Below, in pieces: positions 6,122 through 14,567 of a stretch of 43,230 bases of DNA. The notes under the pieces are model-generated. The model was not told the DNA's origin. It ran no database searches and saw nothing but the letters and a program-made list of their open reading frames with translations. Positions within the stretch are counted from its first letter, which is position 1, and each line of letters begins with the position of its first letter. This stretch comes from an uncultured Lachnospiraceae bacterium (lineage in GTDB: Bacteria; Bacillota; Clostridia; Lachnospirales; Lachnospiraceae). The stretch spans positions 1 through 43,230 of the forward strand of contig CATOOV010000023.1 in assembly GCA_951801955.1 (NCBI GenBank). The letters run 5' to 3'. Made by a program: the position numbers and the translations under genes.

Positions 6122-7726
6122 TTATAACGGACGTGCTGTAATCTCCCCGCGCTCCTTTACAAATCGTGTTGCACAACGTTCACTTTTTACATTCATACTT
6201 ATATCTGAAATCGTTATATTTACTCCTGGATAAATACTGCCTTTTACTTTCACTTTGGCATTTGTAGCCATTTTGATCTTTTCACTGAGATCTTTCATTT
6301 CTTTCTTTTGGCTGGCAAGAAGTTGCTGCTTTTCACGAAAGTTTTTGGCAATTGTCTGAATCTGCTGGGCACGCTCAGGCGTAACCGGTTCTTTTTTGCG
6401 AAGCTTTTCATTAAAATTTACAAGGATGGGACGCATCTTCTCTATCTCTTTACTAGTCTGGCTTATCCCTTCTTGTACCTCCGCATGGCGTTCTTTTACA
6501 GAAGGCGCCACACCTACTTCAATCTTTGTAATTGTTCCCATTTCAGATCCAATAGTCTGTGCTTCCAATACATTTCCCGCACGAATAAGCCCACCGCTCA
6601 CAAATCCTTTTTTTCCACTGACACGGATATCTGCACCAGCAGACACCTGGCTGTGCAAGATACATCCCGTTTCAATAAAACCTCCAGAAATAACCGTGGC
6701 ATTTTCTATAAATTTTGCGATCACGCTCTCTTTTGCTTCTACTCTCCCTTTGCCCATACCATTGATTCCCCGTTTTACAATGATCTGGCCTCCAGCATTT
6801 AAAAATGCAGCTTCCACTACACCTTCAATTACAATGTCTCCTTTTGCTTTCACAGAAAATCCCGTTTTTACATTTCCTTTGATGAATACATTCCCATCAT
6901 ATACGATATTTCCTGTGGCATTATCCACATCTGCCGGCACTTCAAACACATCAGCAACAAAGACTTTGCTGTTTACCAGGCTGGCATGCCCGGTAACATC
7001 AGAATAAATTTCTGTTTTATCCTCAGAAATCGAAATATTATTTCCAAATTCCAGCTTTAAACTTTTTTCTTGGCGCCCCTGGATAGAACCGCCATAAACA
7101 TCTTTTCCTGGCTTACCTGGAACTGGCAAATGCAATTTTGCAAGGAGCTGCCCCTTTTCCACATGGCTTATCGTATTCAGTTCCCGGTAATCCACGGTTC
7201 CATCTTCATTCTTTTTTGGTCTTAGATTATGATTTGTATTAAAAAAATACTCAATTTTGGCATCTTTTCCATTCACAGGCGGAATACCTTTTGCCAAAAT
7301 TAAATCTGTACAATATCGCCTGTATTTTACAAACTTCCCGATCTCTTCCTGATTGATACCCACTTTGATATTGTGGGAATTTAAAACATCCACGATATCT
7401 TCCTCTGTCATCAGCGTACCTTTCGTGGATGGCGGATAAAAACGGCAAAACGCCAGCATTTTATCTCCTGAAACAGTTACTTCCATTTGTTCATTTTCCT
7501 GAAAGCCTTTTCCTTCTCCCACATAGACTTCCTTTTGCTCTTCTGATGTTTGTGTTACAGCATCACTCAGTTCCCTTAAATTAAAACCAGAATATCCTTT
7601 TTGTTCCAAATATGCCATAACTTCTTTCACATCCAACTGTTTTCCGCCGTTTTCCGGGGGGATGACCTGAAGAAATACTCCCATTTCCCTAATATCCAAT
7701 TTAAAATATCCATTTTTAATTTCCAT
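6122..7726 (-). CDS. fapA: FapA family (DUF342) flagellar assembly protein A
   Basis: A 534-residue DUF342 protein. These proteins have an N-terminal mixed domain, a central right-handed beta-helix rich in Gly/Val turns, and a C-terminal coiled coil. Here residues 1-170 form the N-terminal domain. About 190-400 is the repetitive beta region (GNIVYDGNVFIKGNVKTGFSVKAKGD, GGQIIVKRGINGMGKG, SAGADIRVSGKKGFVSGG). About 410-490 is a helical stretch (ERHAEVQEGISQTSKEIEKM). Members occur in motility clusters and have been linked to flagellar assembly or to shielding polymers, but the biochemical role is unsettled. It follows sigD by about 20 bases and shares its transcript. Length is usual for the family. 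Confidence 0.85.
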   Translation of the reverse strand: MEIKNGYFKLDIREMGVFLQVIPPENGGKQLDVKEVMAYLEQKGYSGFNLRELSDAVTQTSEEQKEVYVGEGKGFQENEQMEVTVSGDKMLAFCRFYPPSTKGTLMTEEDIVDVLNSHNIKVGINQEEIGKFVKYRRYCTDLILAKGIPPVNGKDAKIEYFFNTNHNLRPKKNEDGTVDYRELNTISHVEKGQLLAKLHLPVPGKPGKDVYGGSIQGRQEKSLKLEFGNNISISEDKTEIYSDVTGHASLVNSKVFVADVFEVPADVDNATGNIVYDGNVFIKGNVKTGFSVKAKGDIVIEGVVEAAFLNAGGQIIVKRGINGMGKGRVEAKESVIAKFIENATVISGGFIETGCILHSQVSAGADIRVSGKKGFVSGGLIRAGNVLEAQTIGSEMGTITKIEVGVAPSVKERHAEVQEGISQTSKEIEKMRPILVNFNEKLRKKEPVTPERAQQIQTIAKNFREKQQLLASQKKEMKDLSEKIKMATNAKVKVKGSIYPGVNITISDISMNVKSERCATRFVKERGEITARPL

Positions 7727-7746
7727 GAAACCTCAATCCCTCCACA

Positions 7747-8511
7747 TTAATCCATTAATATGTTCATGTAAGACCCCATCGTTTTTTTCATCTTCAGCAA
7801 TGCCTTTGTATGAAGCTGGGAAATTCTGGATTCTGAAACCTCAAGTATGTTACTGATTTCCTTTAAGGTTAAATCCTCATAATAATACAACGTAATGACC
7901 TTTCGTTCCTTCTCAGTAAGAATTTCCAAAGATTGTTCTAAAACCTTTTTCAATTCTTCCTCTGCGATAGCATCTTCTGGCTGAATAAAATGAGAATTCC
8001 CTTTCGCATCCATGACAGGCTCCATTCCCTGTTCCACATATTCATTTAAGGAAACCATATTGGTAACTTTAAGCTGGGACTGCCAATTCAGTAATTCTTC
8101 ACTGCTTACTTTCAATTCCTCTGCAATTTCCTCATCGGATGCTGTCCTGCCAGTTTTCTCCTCGATTCTTTTAATTGCTAATTCAATTTTTTTCTGTTTT
8201 TGCCGCACGGTTCTAGGAATCCAATCCATTTTTCGGATTTGATCTAGGATGGATCCTCGAATCCTAAGACTGGCGTAGGTCTCAAATTTTACATCCTTTT
8301 TAATATCAAATTTGTCTATGGCATCAATCAGTCCAAAAATGCCATAACCCACCAGATCATCATATTCTACATTATATCCCAAATACATACTGAGACGCCC
8401 TGCCACAATTTTAACAAGAGGTGCATACTCTACTATGATCTGTTCTCTCAATTCCGGTGTGGGTCTTTTTAAAAATTCAGCCCACAATTGTTCTCTCTCT
8501 GCTGCGTTCAT
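7747..8511 (-). CDS. sigD: RNA polymerase sigma factor for flagellar genes (FliA/SigD/WhiG family)
   Basis: A 254-residue sigma factor of the sigma-28 group. Region 2 reads PLVKIVAGRLSMYLG then YDDLVGYGIFGLIDAIDKFD and FETYASLRIRGSILDQIRKMDW. Region 3 follows (IERIEEKTGR-type helix), and region 4 carries LTEKERKVITLYYYEDLTLKEIS with the helix-turn-helix ILEVSESRISQLHTKAL. It directs transcription of late flagellar genes such as flagellin and stator genes and is normally held back by FlgM until the hook is complete. FlgM is not in the window. It sits near the end of the fla/che cluster, as in Bacillus, so its own level depends on transcription through about 31 kb upstream. Confidence 0.95.
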   Translation of the reverse strand: MNAAEREQLWAEFLKRPTPELREQIIVEYAPLVKIVAGRLSMYLGYNVEYDDLVGYGIFGLIDAIDKFDIKKDVKFETYASLRIRGSILDQIRKMDWIPRTVRQKQKKIELAIKRIEEKTGRTASDEEIAEELKVSSEELLNWQSQLKVTNMVSLNEYVEQGMEPVMDAKGNSHFIQPEDAIAEEELKKVLEQSLEILTEKERKVITLYYYEDLTLKEISNILEVSESRISQLHTKALLKMKKTMGSYMNILMD

Positions 8512-8596
8512 CCAAAGCCCCCAAGACTACGAAAATCCTGATATACCAGTCTTCCCATGTTATTATCTACAGACCGCTTTTGTCTCGCGGCTGCGT

Positions 8597-8863
8597 CTAT
8601 TCTTCTTCTATGGAGTCTTCTGCTTCCTCCGATTCCTCGGCATCTGCTTCCTCCAATGCCTCCTCCGTGGCTTCTTCTGTCTCTTCCTTGAAATTTTTAT
8701 CCAGCACCAGTTTTGCAATGCATCCCAGGATATAAAAGGATATTAAAACGACCACCAATGTCTTCATAAATCGATTTGTTTCCATCTGCATCATAATCCC
8801 AATTATACAGGTGGTCAACCCTGCAACAAGTGTGATTAATACTGGTATCTGTTTCGTTTTCAT
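8597..8863 (-). CDS. Small two-span membrane protein with acidic tail
   Basis: An 88-residue protein with two hydrophobic segments (about 6-25, VLITLVAGLTTCIIGIMM; about 33-52, LVVVLISFYILGCIAKL). The C-terminal 30 residues are almost entirely Glu/Asp/Ala/Ser (EETEEATEEALEEADAEESEE). AGGTGATGGG precedes the ATG. It lies between cheD (13 bases) and sigD (85 bases) in the same direction, so it is co-transcribed with chemotaxis genes. Both termini are predicted on the same side of the membrane. I do not recognise the family and assign no function. Similar short membrane proteins are common at this spot in related motility clusters. Confidence 0.7.
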   Translation of the reverse strand: MKTKQIPVLITLVAGLTTCIIGIMMQMETNRFMKTLVVVLISFYILGCIAKLVLDKNFKEETEEATEEALEEADAEESEEAEDSIEEE

Positions 8864-8876
8864 ATCCCATCACCTT

Positions 8877-9359
8877 TTAAATAATTTTTTTCGTCTTTCC
8901 CACTGCCTTAATATAAAAATCTCCAGTTTCCGGATATAATTCTACTGTGCGTCCATAATTCAATCCGGTATCCTCCGCAATCAGCGGAATCCCCAATTGC
9001 TTTAACTTTGCCCTGGATGCAACGGCGTTGCGCTCGCCTACGTTTCCTATGCCAGATACGCCTTTCACCTCAAACATTTTGGCGCCCCCTGCAATTTTTG
9101 AAACCATACGGCCCTTATTTGCGCCTGCACGTACCATCCTTCTAACTAATTCTTCAATTCCTGTGTCTGCAAATTTGGCAATATTTGAATTATTACGCAT
9201 CTGTTTACTGTCTGGAAGCATAATATGTGCCAGTCCGCCGATCTTGGTAACGGGATCGTATATTGCAATTCCAATACAAGAACCCAACCCCAGCGTGGTA
9301 ATCATGTCCGGTGCTTTGCATATATTCAAATCTGCCATTCCAACTTTAATTGTAGCCAT
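8877..9359 (-). CDS. cheD: Chemoreceptor glutamine deamidase CheD
   Basis: A 160-residue CheD, which deamidates selected glutamines on chemoreceptors and, in Bacillus, also forms an exchangeable complex with CheC that links adaptation to CheY-P level. The catalytic Cys is in GLGSCIGIAIYD, the His in GLAHIMLPDS, and the conserved Thr probably in EDTGLNYGRT near the C-terminus. Length is usual for the family. It follows cheC by 14 bases with a GAGGAG ribosome site. The CheC-CheD pair beside CheB implies the Bacillus-type three-part adaptation system. CheR is not in this window. Confidence 0.95.
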   Translation of the reverse strand: MATIKVGMADLNICKAPDMITTLGLGSCIGIAIYDPVTKIGGLAHIMLPDSKQMRNNSNIAKFADTGIEELVRRMVRAGANKGRMVSKIAGGAKMFEVKGVSGIGNVGERNAVASRAKLKQLGIPLIAEDTGLNYGRTVELYPETGDFYIKAVGKTKKII

Positions 9360-9373
9360 AACCCATGCTCCTC

Positions 9374-9994
9374 TTATAGTGCAACTCCCAGCGACGTTAA
9401 AATTTTATCATAGGACTCTACATCTGGCATTAAAATGAAAAATCCTTGTATCTTCACATCATCTCCGAATTCAGTCTGTATCAAAAGTGCATTATCTCCA
9501 TATTGTCCAAACTGAATTGCTGGTACACTTAAAATTGCACCTGCCATGTCAATGGCAAGATACGGAACAGACGATGTGATTACCATATTGGTCATCGTTG
9601 ACAATGCTGATAAATAAGAACCAGAAATAATATTTCCAATTTCTTTAAGTGCAGATAAATCCATCTCATTAAATTCTTCTGCATAATCATCTGGTCTTCC
9701 CATCAAGTGATTCACAAGATATTGTGCCGAACCCATTTTCAGCAAAAACATCATACTTCCACCAATATCACTTTCCACTTCCAGATAAATCCCTACAACG
9801 GTTTCTTCTTCAGCAGAAATTGCGGTAGGAAGTTCCTGAATTGTCATAAATTCCACCTTTGGCACATCCATATTAACCCTAAGATTCAACATATTGGAAA
9901 TTGCAGTTGTCGCATTTCCTGCGCCAATATTTCCAATTTCCTTCAGCACATCAAAATACATGTCATTTACCTGATCTAAACTAAATTTAGCCAT
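9374..9994 (-). CDS. cheC: CheY-P phosphatase CheC
   Basis: About 206 residues when started at MAKFSLDQVNDMYFDVLKE; an ATG six codons upstream (10012, MERRTA) is a credible alternative with AAGG five bases before it. CheC family proteins remove phosphate from CheY-P and bind CheD. Two signature repeats are present: the first, DVLKEIGNIGAGNATTAISNMLN, has the Glu and Asn of the phosphatase motif (E..GN...N). The second, SALKEIGNIISGSYLSALSTM, keeps the E-N pattern. Two active-site copies suggest a fully active CheC rather than FliY-like loss. An 11-bp hairpin lies in the gap after cheW, so cheC may be expressed at a different level. Confidence 0.92.
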   Translation of the reverse strand: MAKFSLDQVNDMYFDVLKEIGNIGAGNATTAISNMLNLRVNMDVPKVEFMTIQELPTAISAEEETVVGIYLEVESDIGGSMMFLLKMGSAQYLVNHLMGRPDDYAEEFNEMDLSALKEIGNIISGSYLSALSTMTNMVITSSVPYLAIDMAGAILSVPAIQFGQYGDNALLIQTEFGDDVKIQGFFILMPDVESYDKILTSLGVAL

Positions 9995-10052
9995 GGCTGT
10001 TCTTCTCTCCATTTCTGCCTTCTCTTTAGGCTTATCTGTAATGATTGCGAAT

Positions 10053-10081
10053 AGGCTGTTGCAATTATACTGCAACAGCCT
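10053..10081 (-). promoter_or_regulatory. Perfect 11-bp hairpin between cheW and cheC
   Basis: AGGCTGTTGCA on the minus strand (10071-10081) pairs perfectly with TGCAACAGCCT (10053-10063) around a 7-base loop. It begins 14 bases after the cheW stop. The next transcribed bases are ATTCGC, not a T-run, so complete termination is unlikely. Partial attenuation, or an RNA processing or stability role that changes the CheW to CheC ratio, would fit. Confidence 0.65.
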
Positions 10082-10094
10082 TCTTTAATTCTGC

Positions 10095-10559
10095 TTATAC
10101 AGTTTCTGTCTCATCAATGATGCTGTTTGTATCAAACAGGGAAATCAATTCCTCCCCATGCTTTCCAACTCCATTAATAAAGCTGCTCTTACTGTTCTTT
10201 GCATCGTAGGCAACCTTATCAATTTCATTTGGAGCCAAGGTTACTACTTCCTTTACCTCATCTACCAAAATCCCTAACACTCCATGTTCTTCCAGTTTCA
10301 GGATGATGATTCTGGTAACATCTGTAAATTCATCTGGTTCCAAGTCCATTTTTGTGCGGATACTCATGACAGGAACAATTTCACCGCGCAGATTGATAAT
10401 TCCCTTAAAATAAGGCTGTACCTTCGGCACCCTGGTGATCTTCTGCATACGCACAATATTATCTACATAACTAATATCTATGCCATATTGTTCGCTGCCA
10501 ATCTTTACTACGATAAACTGTTTCTTTCCATCTTCTACTACAGACATGCTGTTTGCCAT
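10095..10559 (-). CDS. cheW: Chemotaxis coupling protein CheW
   Basis: A 154-residue single CheW domain that links chemoreceptors to CheA in the signalling array. Landmarks are QFIVVKIGSEQYGIDISYV, ITRVPKVQPYFKGIINLRGEIVPV with the conserved NLRG, and GILVDEVKEVVTL. Start MANSMSVVEDG has GGGGGTG upstream. It follows cheA by 12 bases. Only one coupling protein is visible here, and CheV is absent from the window. Confidence 0.97.
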   Translation of the reverse strand: MANSMSVVEDGKKQFIVVKIGSEQYGIDISYVDNIVRMQKITRVPKVQPYFKGIINLRGEIVPVMSIRTKMDLEPDEFTDVTRIIILKLEEHGVLGILVDEVKEVVTLAPNEIDKVAYDAKNSKSSFINGVGKHGEELISLFDTNSIIDETETV

Positions 10560-10571
10560 ATCAACACCCCC

Positions 10572-12707
10572 TTAAAATAATGTATTCACATCTAAGATCA
10601 GTGCAACCTCACCGTCACCTAAGACAGTTGCGCCGCTGATGATCTTACTACTGTTATTTATGTATTTGCCAAGGGATTTGATTACAATTTCCTGCTGTCC
10701 GTTCAACTCATCTACGATCAATCCGGCAAACTTATCACCCTTGCGTACAATGATTACGGTAAGGCTCTCCCGTTCAGACTCTGCTGGTTCACAGTCTAAA
10801 AGCTGATCTAAGCGAATCAGCGGGATTACCATACCACGAATATGAATGACCTCTTTTGCCTGTACATATTTCACTTCATCTGCGTTAATCTCTTCAATTG
10901 TCTCAATGGAACCAAGAGAAATCGCATACTTCTCTCCTCGTACTTCCACCATCAGCGCCTGGATAATCGCTAACGTCAGAGGCAGACGTACAATAAACTT
11001 AGAGCCTTCCCCTAAAACACTCTTTACTTCTACATCTCCGCCCAAAGCTTCAATATTGGACTTTACAACATCAAGACCTACGCCCCTGCCGGAAATGTCG
11101 GAAATTTTCTTTGCCATAGAAAAGCTTGGCATAAACAGAAAATCTATAATCTCTTTCTGGCTCAGCGCTTCCCCCTGTTCTGGGGTAATCAATCCACGCT
11201 CAATTGCCTTATTTTTTACATTTTCTGTATCAATACCATTTCCATCGTCACTGACTTCAATAATAACATTATTACCTTCCTGAAATGCATTCAGATGAAT
11301 AGAACCTGCCTCTGGTTTTCCTCTTTTTTTACGGATCTCCGCATTCTCCAATCCATGGTCTGCAGAATTACGAAGAAGATGCTGCAGGGGATCCCCAATT
11401 TGGTCTACTACGGTACGGTCAAGCTCCGTATCCTCACCTGTCATATACAATTCCATCTTTTTATTCAGCTTCTTAGACAGGTCCCGAATCATTCGCGGGA
11501 ATTTCTGTACCACACTTTCAATGGGCACCATACGAACTTTCATAACGGATTCATGCAGCCCAGTCGTAATACGCTCTAAGTATTCAATCTGTTCATGAAA
11601 TGCCTGGGAATTGGCGCCTACCACACCACCATCTGAACTAGATCCGATGGAAACCAAAGAATTCTTGGCAATAATGAGCTCACTAACCTGGTTCATCAGT
11701 GCATCCAACTTCTCAATATCCACACGGACTGTGCGGTTTGTCACGGGCTTCCCTCCAGATGATTTCTTTGCCGCTGGGGTGTTCTTTGATGCTGCCGGAG
11801 CAGATTCTGCCTGTACTGCTACAACAGCCGTTTTTCCATTCTTATCTTCTATTTTGATATTTTCTGCTGTCTCTTTTGCCTCTGCCGCTTCCTTTTTCTC
11901 CGCCGCCGCAGTTAATTCACTGTATTGTACTTTCTCACCGATTACTTCTGCAATTTCAGACACAGCCTTAGAAACTTCGAGAATTTTTTCCAGAGATGTC
12001 TCACTGACCAAATAGAAACTAAAATCAACACCAAACTTCTCATCTTCGATATCCTGGGAACTTGGATTATATGCCACAATGTTTCCATAGTCTTCCACTG
12101 CCTTAAATACCAAAAACGCACGTGCCGCTTTCAACAGACATTCTTCTTGAATATATACAGTAAGCCCATAAATATTCATGCCTTTGCTTTCTGCATCTTT
12201 CAATTCTTCTTTTTCTTTCTCAGAAAATTCCATATCCAGATATTTCTTTGAGTGCTTCTCCTCTGTTTTTTCTGGCTTCTCTTCTGTTTTTTCTGATTTT
12301 TTCTCTTCTGGCACATTTCCAGTCCCTGCAGCTAAAATATCGTTGAGTTCCTGTATAATTGCCTCATTGTCATCGGTTCCCTCTTCCGAGCTTTCTTTGA
12401 TATTTTCCAGATACGCATCAATCGCATCCAGACACTGGAACAAAACATCCACCAATCCGCTGGTAACATGCATATTTCCGCTGCGGACTTCCTGGAATAC
12501 ATTTTCCATATCGTGCGTCAGGCGCTGCATCCGCTTGAATCCCATGGTACCAGCCATTCCCTTTAAGGAATGTGCCGCGCGGAAAATCTCATTTATGGTA
12601 TCCATATTTTCTGGATCTTTTTCCAGACTCATGATACAATCTGATAAATTCTGCAGATGTCCATTCGTCTCATCAATAAATATCTCAAGGTATTGGCTTA
12701 CATCCAT
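10572..12707 (-). CDS. cheA: Chemotaxis histidine kinase CheA
   Basis: A 711-residue kinase. P1 (HPt) carries the phosphorylated His46 in IFRAAHSLKGMAGTMGF. P2, for CheY/CheB binding, lies around 165-270. An Ala/Glu-rich linker follows (EKKEAAEAKETAENI). P3 is the dimerisation region (VDIEKLDALMNQVSELI). P4 is the ATPase, with N-box QHLLRNSADHGLE, G1 VSDDGNGID and a later GRGVGLDVV. P5 is the CheW-like domain at the C-terminus (LTLAIIQALMVEVRGEKYAI). I start at MDVSQYLEIF because GGGGGT stands nine bases before it. Only one base separates it from the cheB stop, so translation is probably coupled. It phosphorylates CheY and CheB in response to receptor state. Confidence 0.97.
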   Translation of the reverse strand: MDVSQYLEIFIDETNGHLQNLSDCIMSLEKDPENMDTINEIFRAAHSLKGMAGTMGFKRMQRLTHDMENVFQEVRSGNMHVTSGLVDVLFQCLDAIDAYLENIKESSEEGTDDNEAIIQELNDILAAGTGNVPEEKKSEKTEEKPEKTEEKHSKKYLDMEFSEKEKEELKDAESKGMNIYGLTVYIQEECLLKAARAFLVFKAVEDYGNIVAYNPSSQDIEDEKFGVDFSFYLVSETSLEKILEVSKAVSEIAEVIGEKVQYSELTAAAEKKEAAEAKETAENIKIEDKNGKTAVVAVQAESAPAASKNTPAAKKSSGGKPVTNRTVRVDIEKLDALMNQVSELIIAKNSLVSIGSSSDGGVVGANSQAFHEQIEYLERITTGLHESVMKVRMVPIESVVQKFPRMIRDLSKKLNKKMELYMTGEDTELDRTVVDQIGDPLQHLLRNSADHGLENAEIRKKRGKPEAGSIHLNAFQEGNNVIIEVSDDGNGIDTENVKNKAIERGLITPEQGEALSQKEIIDFLFMPSFSMAKKISDISGRGVGLDVVKSNIEALGGDVEVKSVLGEGSKFIVRLPLTLAIIQALMVEVRGEKYAISLGSIETIEEINADEVKYVQAKEVIHIRGMVIPLIRLDQLLDCEPAESERESLTVIIVRKGDKFAGLIVDELNGQQEIVIKSLGKYINNSSKIISGATVLGDGEVALILDVNTLF

Positions 12708-12708
12708 A

Positions 12709-13794
12709 TCACTGTACCCCCACATTCTTTATTATCGTGTGTGCAACTTCAGTTAATGGAACTACTTCATTTACAACGCCTGCTTCCACAATGGCTTTTG
12801 GCATACCATATACCACACAGCTTTTAGCATCCTGTGAAATCACATGAATCTTTTTTTTCTGCTTTAAGGAGAGAATGCCGCCTGTACCATCTGAACCCAT
12901 ACCGGTAAGCACTACGCAAACAATTTCATCATAACTGCTTGTGCGCAAAGATTCGTAAGTTACATTTGCACAGGGACGCAATCCGCCAATGGCTGGCTGG
13001 TCATTCAAACGAACCACATGCTTCCCGTCTGCTTTTCTTTGAATCTCCATATGCTTCCCGCCAGGTGCAATATACACGCAGCCTTTTTTCAAAACATCAC
13101 CTTCCTTAGCCTCTCTGACCTCAATCTTACTGACCTCATTCAGACGCTCTGCCATGGATTTGGTAAATCCCACTGGCATATGCTGTACCAAGATCATAGG
13201 TGCATTCATATCTACTGGAAGATATGGAATTACACTCTGCAATGCTTTGGGACCTCCTGTAGAACAAGCCAATGCCACCAGCTTATTTTTACCAGTACTC
13301 CCAGTACGTTCCAAAATTTTGGGCATTTTTACCTGAACTTGTTCTTGGGTTTCTACGATTTTTGGCGTCATATTCAGAAGGGTCTTGGAATTATCAGATC
13401 TCACAACCGCTTTCAGCATCCGAAGAATCCTTCCTTTGAATTCTTCCCCTTTTGCCTCTATAATATTGCAGGGTTTTGTGACAAAATCAATGGCCCCCAA
13501 TTCCATGGCCCGAATGGTTACATCCGCATCCTTGGTAGTTAATGTGCTTACCATAATGATCGTTGCCCTGATTTTATCTTTCTGCAATCGTTCCAACAAT
13601 TCCAGTCCGTCCATACGAGGCATATTCACATCTAAAATTACAGCATCATAAGTTTTGACCTTTAATTTTTCATATGCCTCTAAACCATCTCTACAAACAT
13701 CCGTTGCCTGAAATGTACTATCTGAGTTGATTATATCACAAATAAGTCTTCTCATGAGTGCAGAGTCGTCAACGACTAAAATATTTTTCTTCAT
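12709..13794 (-). CDS. cheB: Protein-glutamate methylesterase/deamidase CheB
   Basis: A 361-residue CheB with an N-terminal receiver domain (acidic pair in VVDDSA, phosphorylated Asp55 in VILDVNMPRMDG). After a linker comes the methylesterase domain with catalytic Ser in ALACSTGGPKAL, His in LVQHMPVGFT and Asp in LTGMGSDGTGG. CheA phosphorylation activates removal of methyl groups from receptors. The preferred start is MKKNILVVDD. An ATG three codons upstream overlaps the previous stop codon (ATGA) and could be used instead. CheR, its opposing methyltransferase, is not in the window. Confidence 0.95.
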   Translation of the reverse strand: MKKNILVVDDSALMRRLICDIINSDSTFQATDVCRDGLEAYEKLKVKTYDAVILDVNMPRMDGLELLERLQKDKIRATIIMVSTLTTKDADVTIRAMELGAIDFVTKPCNIIEAKGEEFKGRILRMLKAVVRSDNSKTLLNMTPKIVETQEQVQVKMPKILERTGSTGKNKLVALACSTGGPKALQSVIPYLPVDMNAPMILVQHMPVGFTKSMAERLNEVSKIEVREAKEGDVLKKGCVYIAPGGKHMEIQRKADGKHVVRLNDQPAIGGLRPCANVTYESLRTSSYDEIVCVVLTGMGSDGTGGILSLKQKKKIHVISQDAKSCVVYGMPKAIVEAGVVNEVVPLTEVAHTIIKNVGVQ

Positions 13795-13799
13795 AATAA

Positions 13800-14552
13800 T
13801 CATCCCTTTTGTCTGCTCTTGCGTTCCTGCTCAAAAATATATTTAATTATTTGTTCCCGCTCTTTCGGGGTCATAAAAAACTGAACCCGATGCTCGTATT
13901 TTTCCTGGACATTCTTTCTGCTTCCAGATTGGTTTTCCACCTTTTGACAGGATAAAATCTTTCCCACTACTTCTAGGTGATAATTCATACTTTCAGTTTC
14001 AAGCTTTACAGATACAATCATATAATCATCCTTCTGTCCTGGCTCTTCACTGATAAACCGCAGCCCTCCCCCGCTAATATCCACTGCAATTGCTTTCTTT
14101 GGAAGATCCTCTGGATAAGTCAGCCTATGGTGCTCTTTCAGTTCTTCCAAAGGAGTGATATCTACTTCATGCTGCATAATTGGATAATATTGTATCTCCA
14201 TAACACATTCAAAACGATAGTATTCCCGCCTCTGAAATTTTTCCAAAGGCGTTTTCTGCTCAATGCAAAGCAAATATATCCTATTTTTTATATATCGGTC
14301 CTTGATCTGTGCCACGCAGCGGTACATGCCGCGCTTGGTATAAAAAACAAATTCCAGACGGACACCGGAAGGAAGCGGGACATTTTCGCCCCCTTCCGTG
14401 GGCACTGCCACTTCTATGTCACCATTTTCCAAAATATCCTGTACAATCGTGCGATAAGAAATCGGACGTTCCCCTGTTTTCCACCCCTGTTCTACCTGTT
14501 GCAGTATTCGAATATCAACCTTATTACCAACCTTCACAATCTCAGAACCCAT
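13800..14552 (-). CDS. PilZ-domain c-di-GMP effector, YcgR/YpfA family
   Basis: A 250-residue protein with an N-terminal YcgR-type beta domain (KVDIRILQQV to about 105) and a C-terminal PilZ domain. The two c-di-GMP contact motifs are intact: RREYYR (108-113, RxxxR type) and DISGGG (158-163, D/NxSxxG type). Proteins of this type bind c-di-GMP and slow or stop the flagellar motor (YcgR in Escherichia, YpfA/DgrA in Bacillus). Placement between flhG and cheB in a motility transcript supports that role. Its stop overlaps the first possible cheB ATG. Brake function is inferred from the family and neighbours. Confidence 0.9.
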   Translation of the reverse strand: MGSEIVKVGNKVDIRILQQVEQGWKTGERPISYRTIVQDILENGDIEVAVPTEGGENVPLPSGVRLEFVFYTKRGMYRCVAQIKDRYIKNRIYLLCIEQKTPLEKFQRREYYRFECVMEIQYYPIMQHEVDITPLEELKEHHRLTYPEDLPKKAIAVDISGGGLRFISEEPGQKDDYMIVSVKLETESMNYHLEVVGKILSCQKVENQSGSRKNVQEKYEHRVQFFMTPKEREQIIKYIFEQERKSRQKG

Positions 14553-14567
14553 TCTTCACCTCTGTTT

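Noticed and set aside
8512-8565. 16-codon ORF overlapping the sigD start (MGRLVYQDF...)
   Set aside because: No ribosome site and too short to judge; the ATGA overlap with sigD could be chance.
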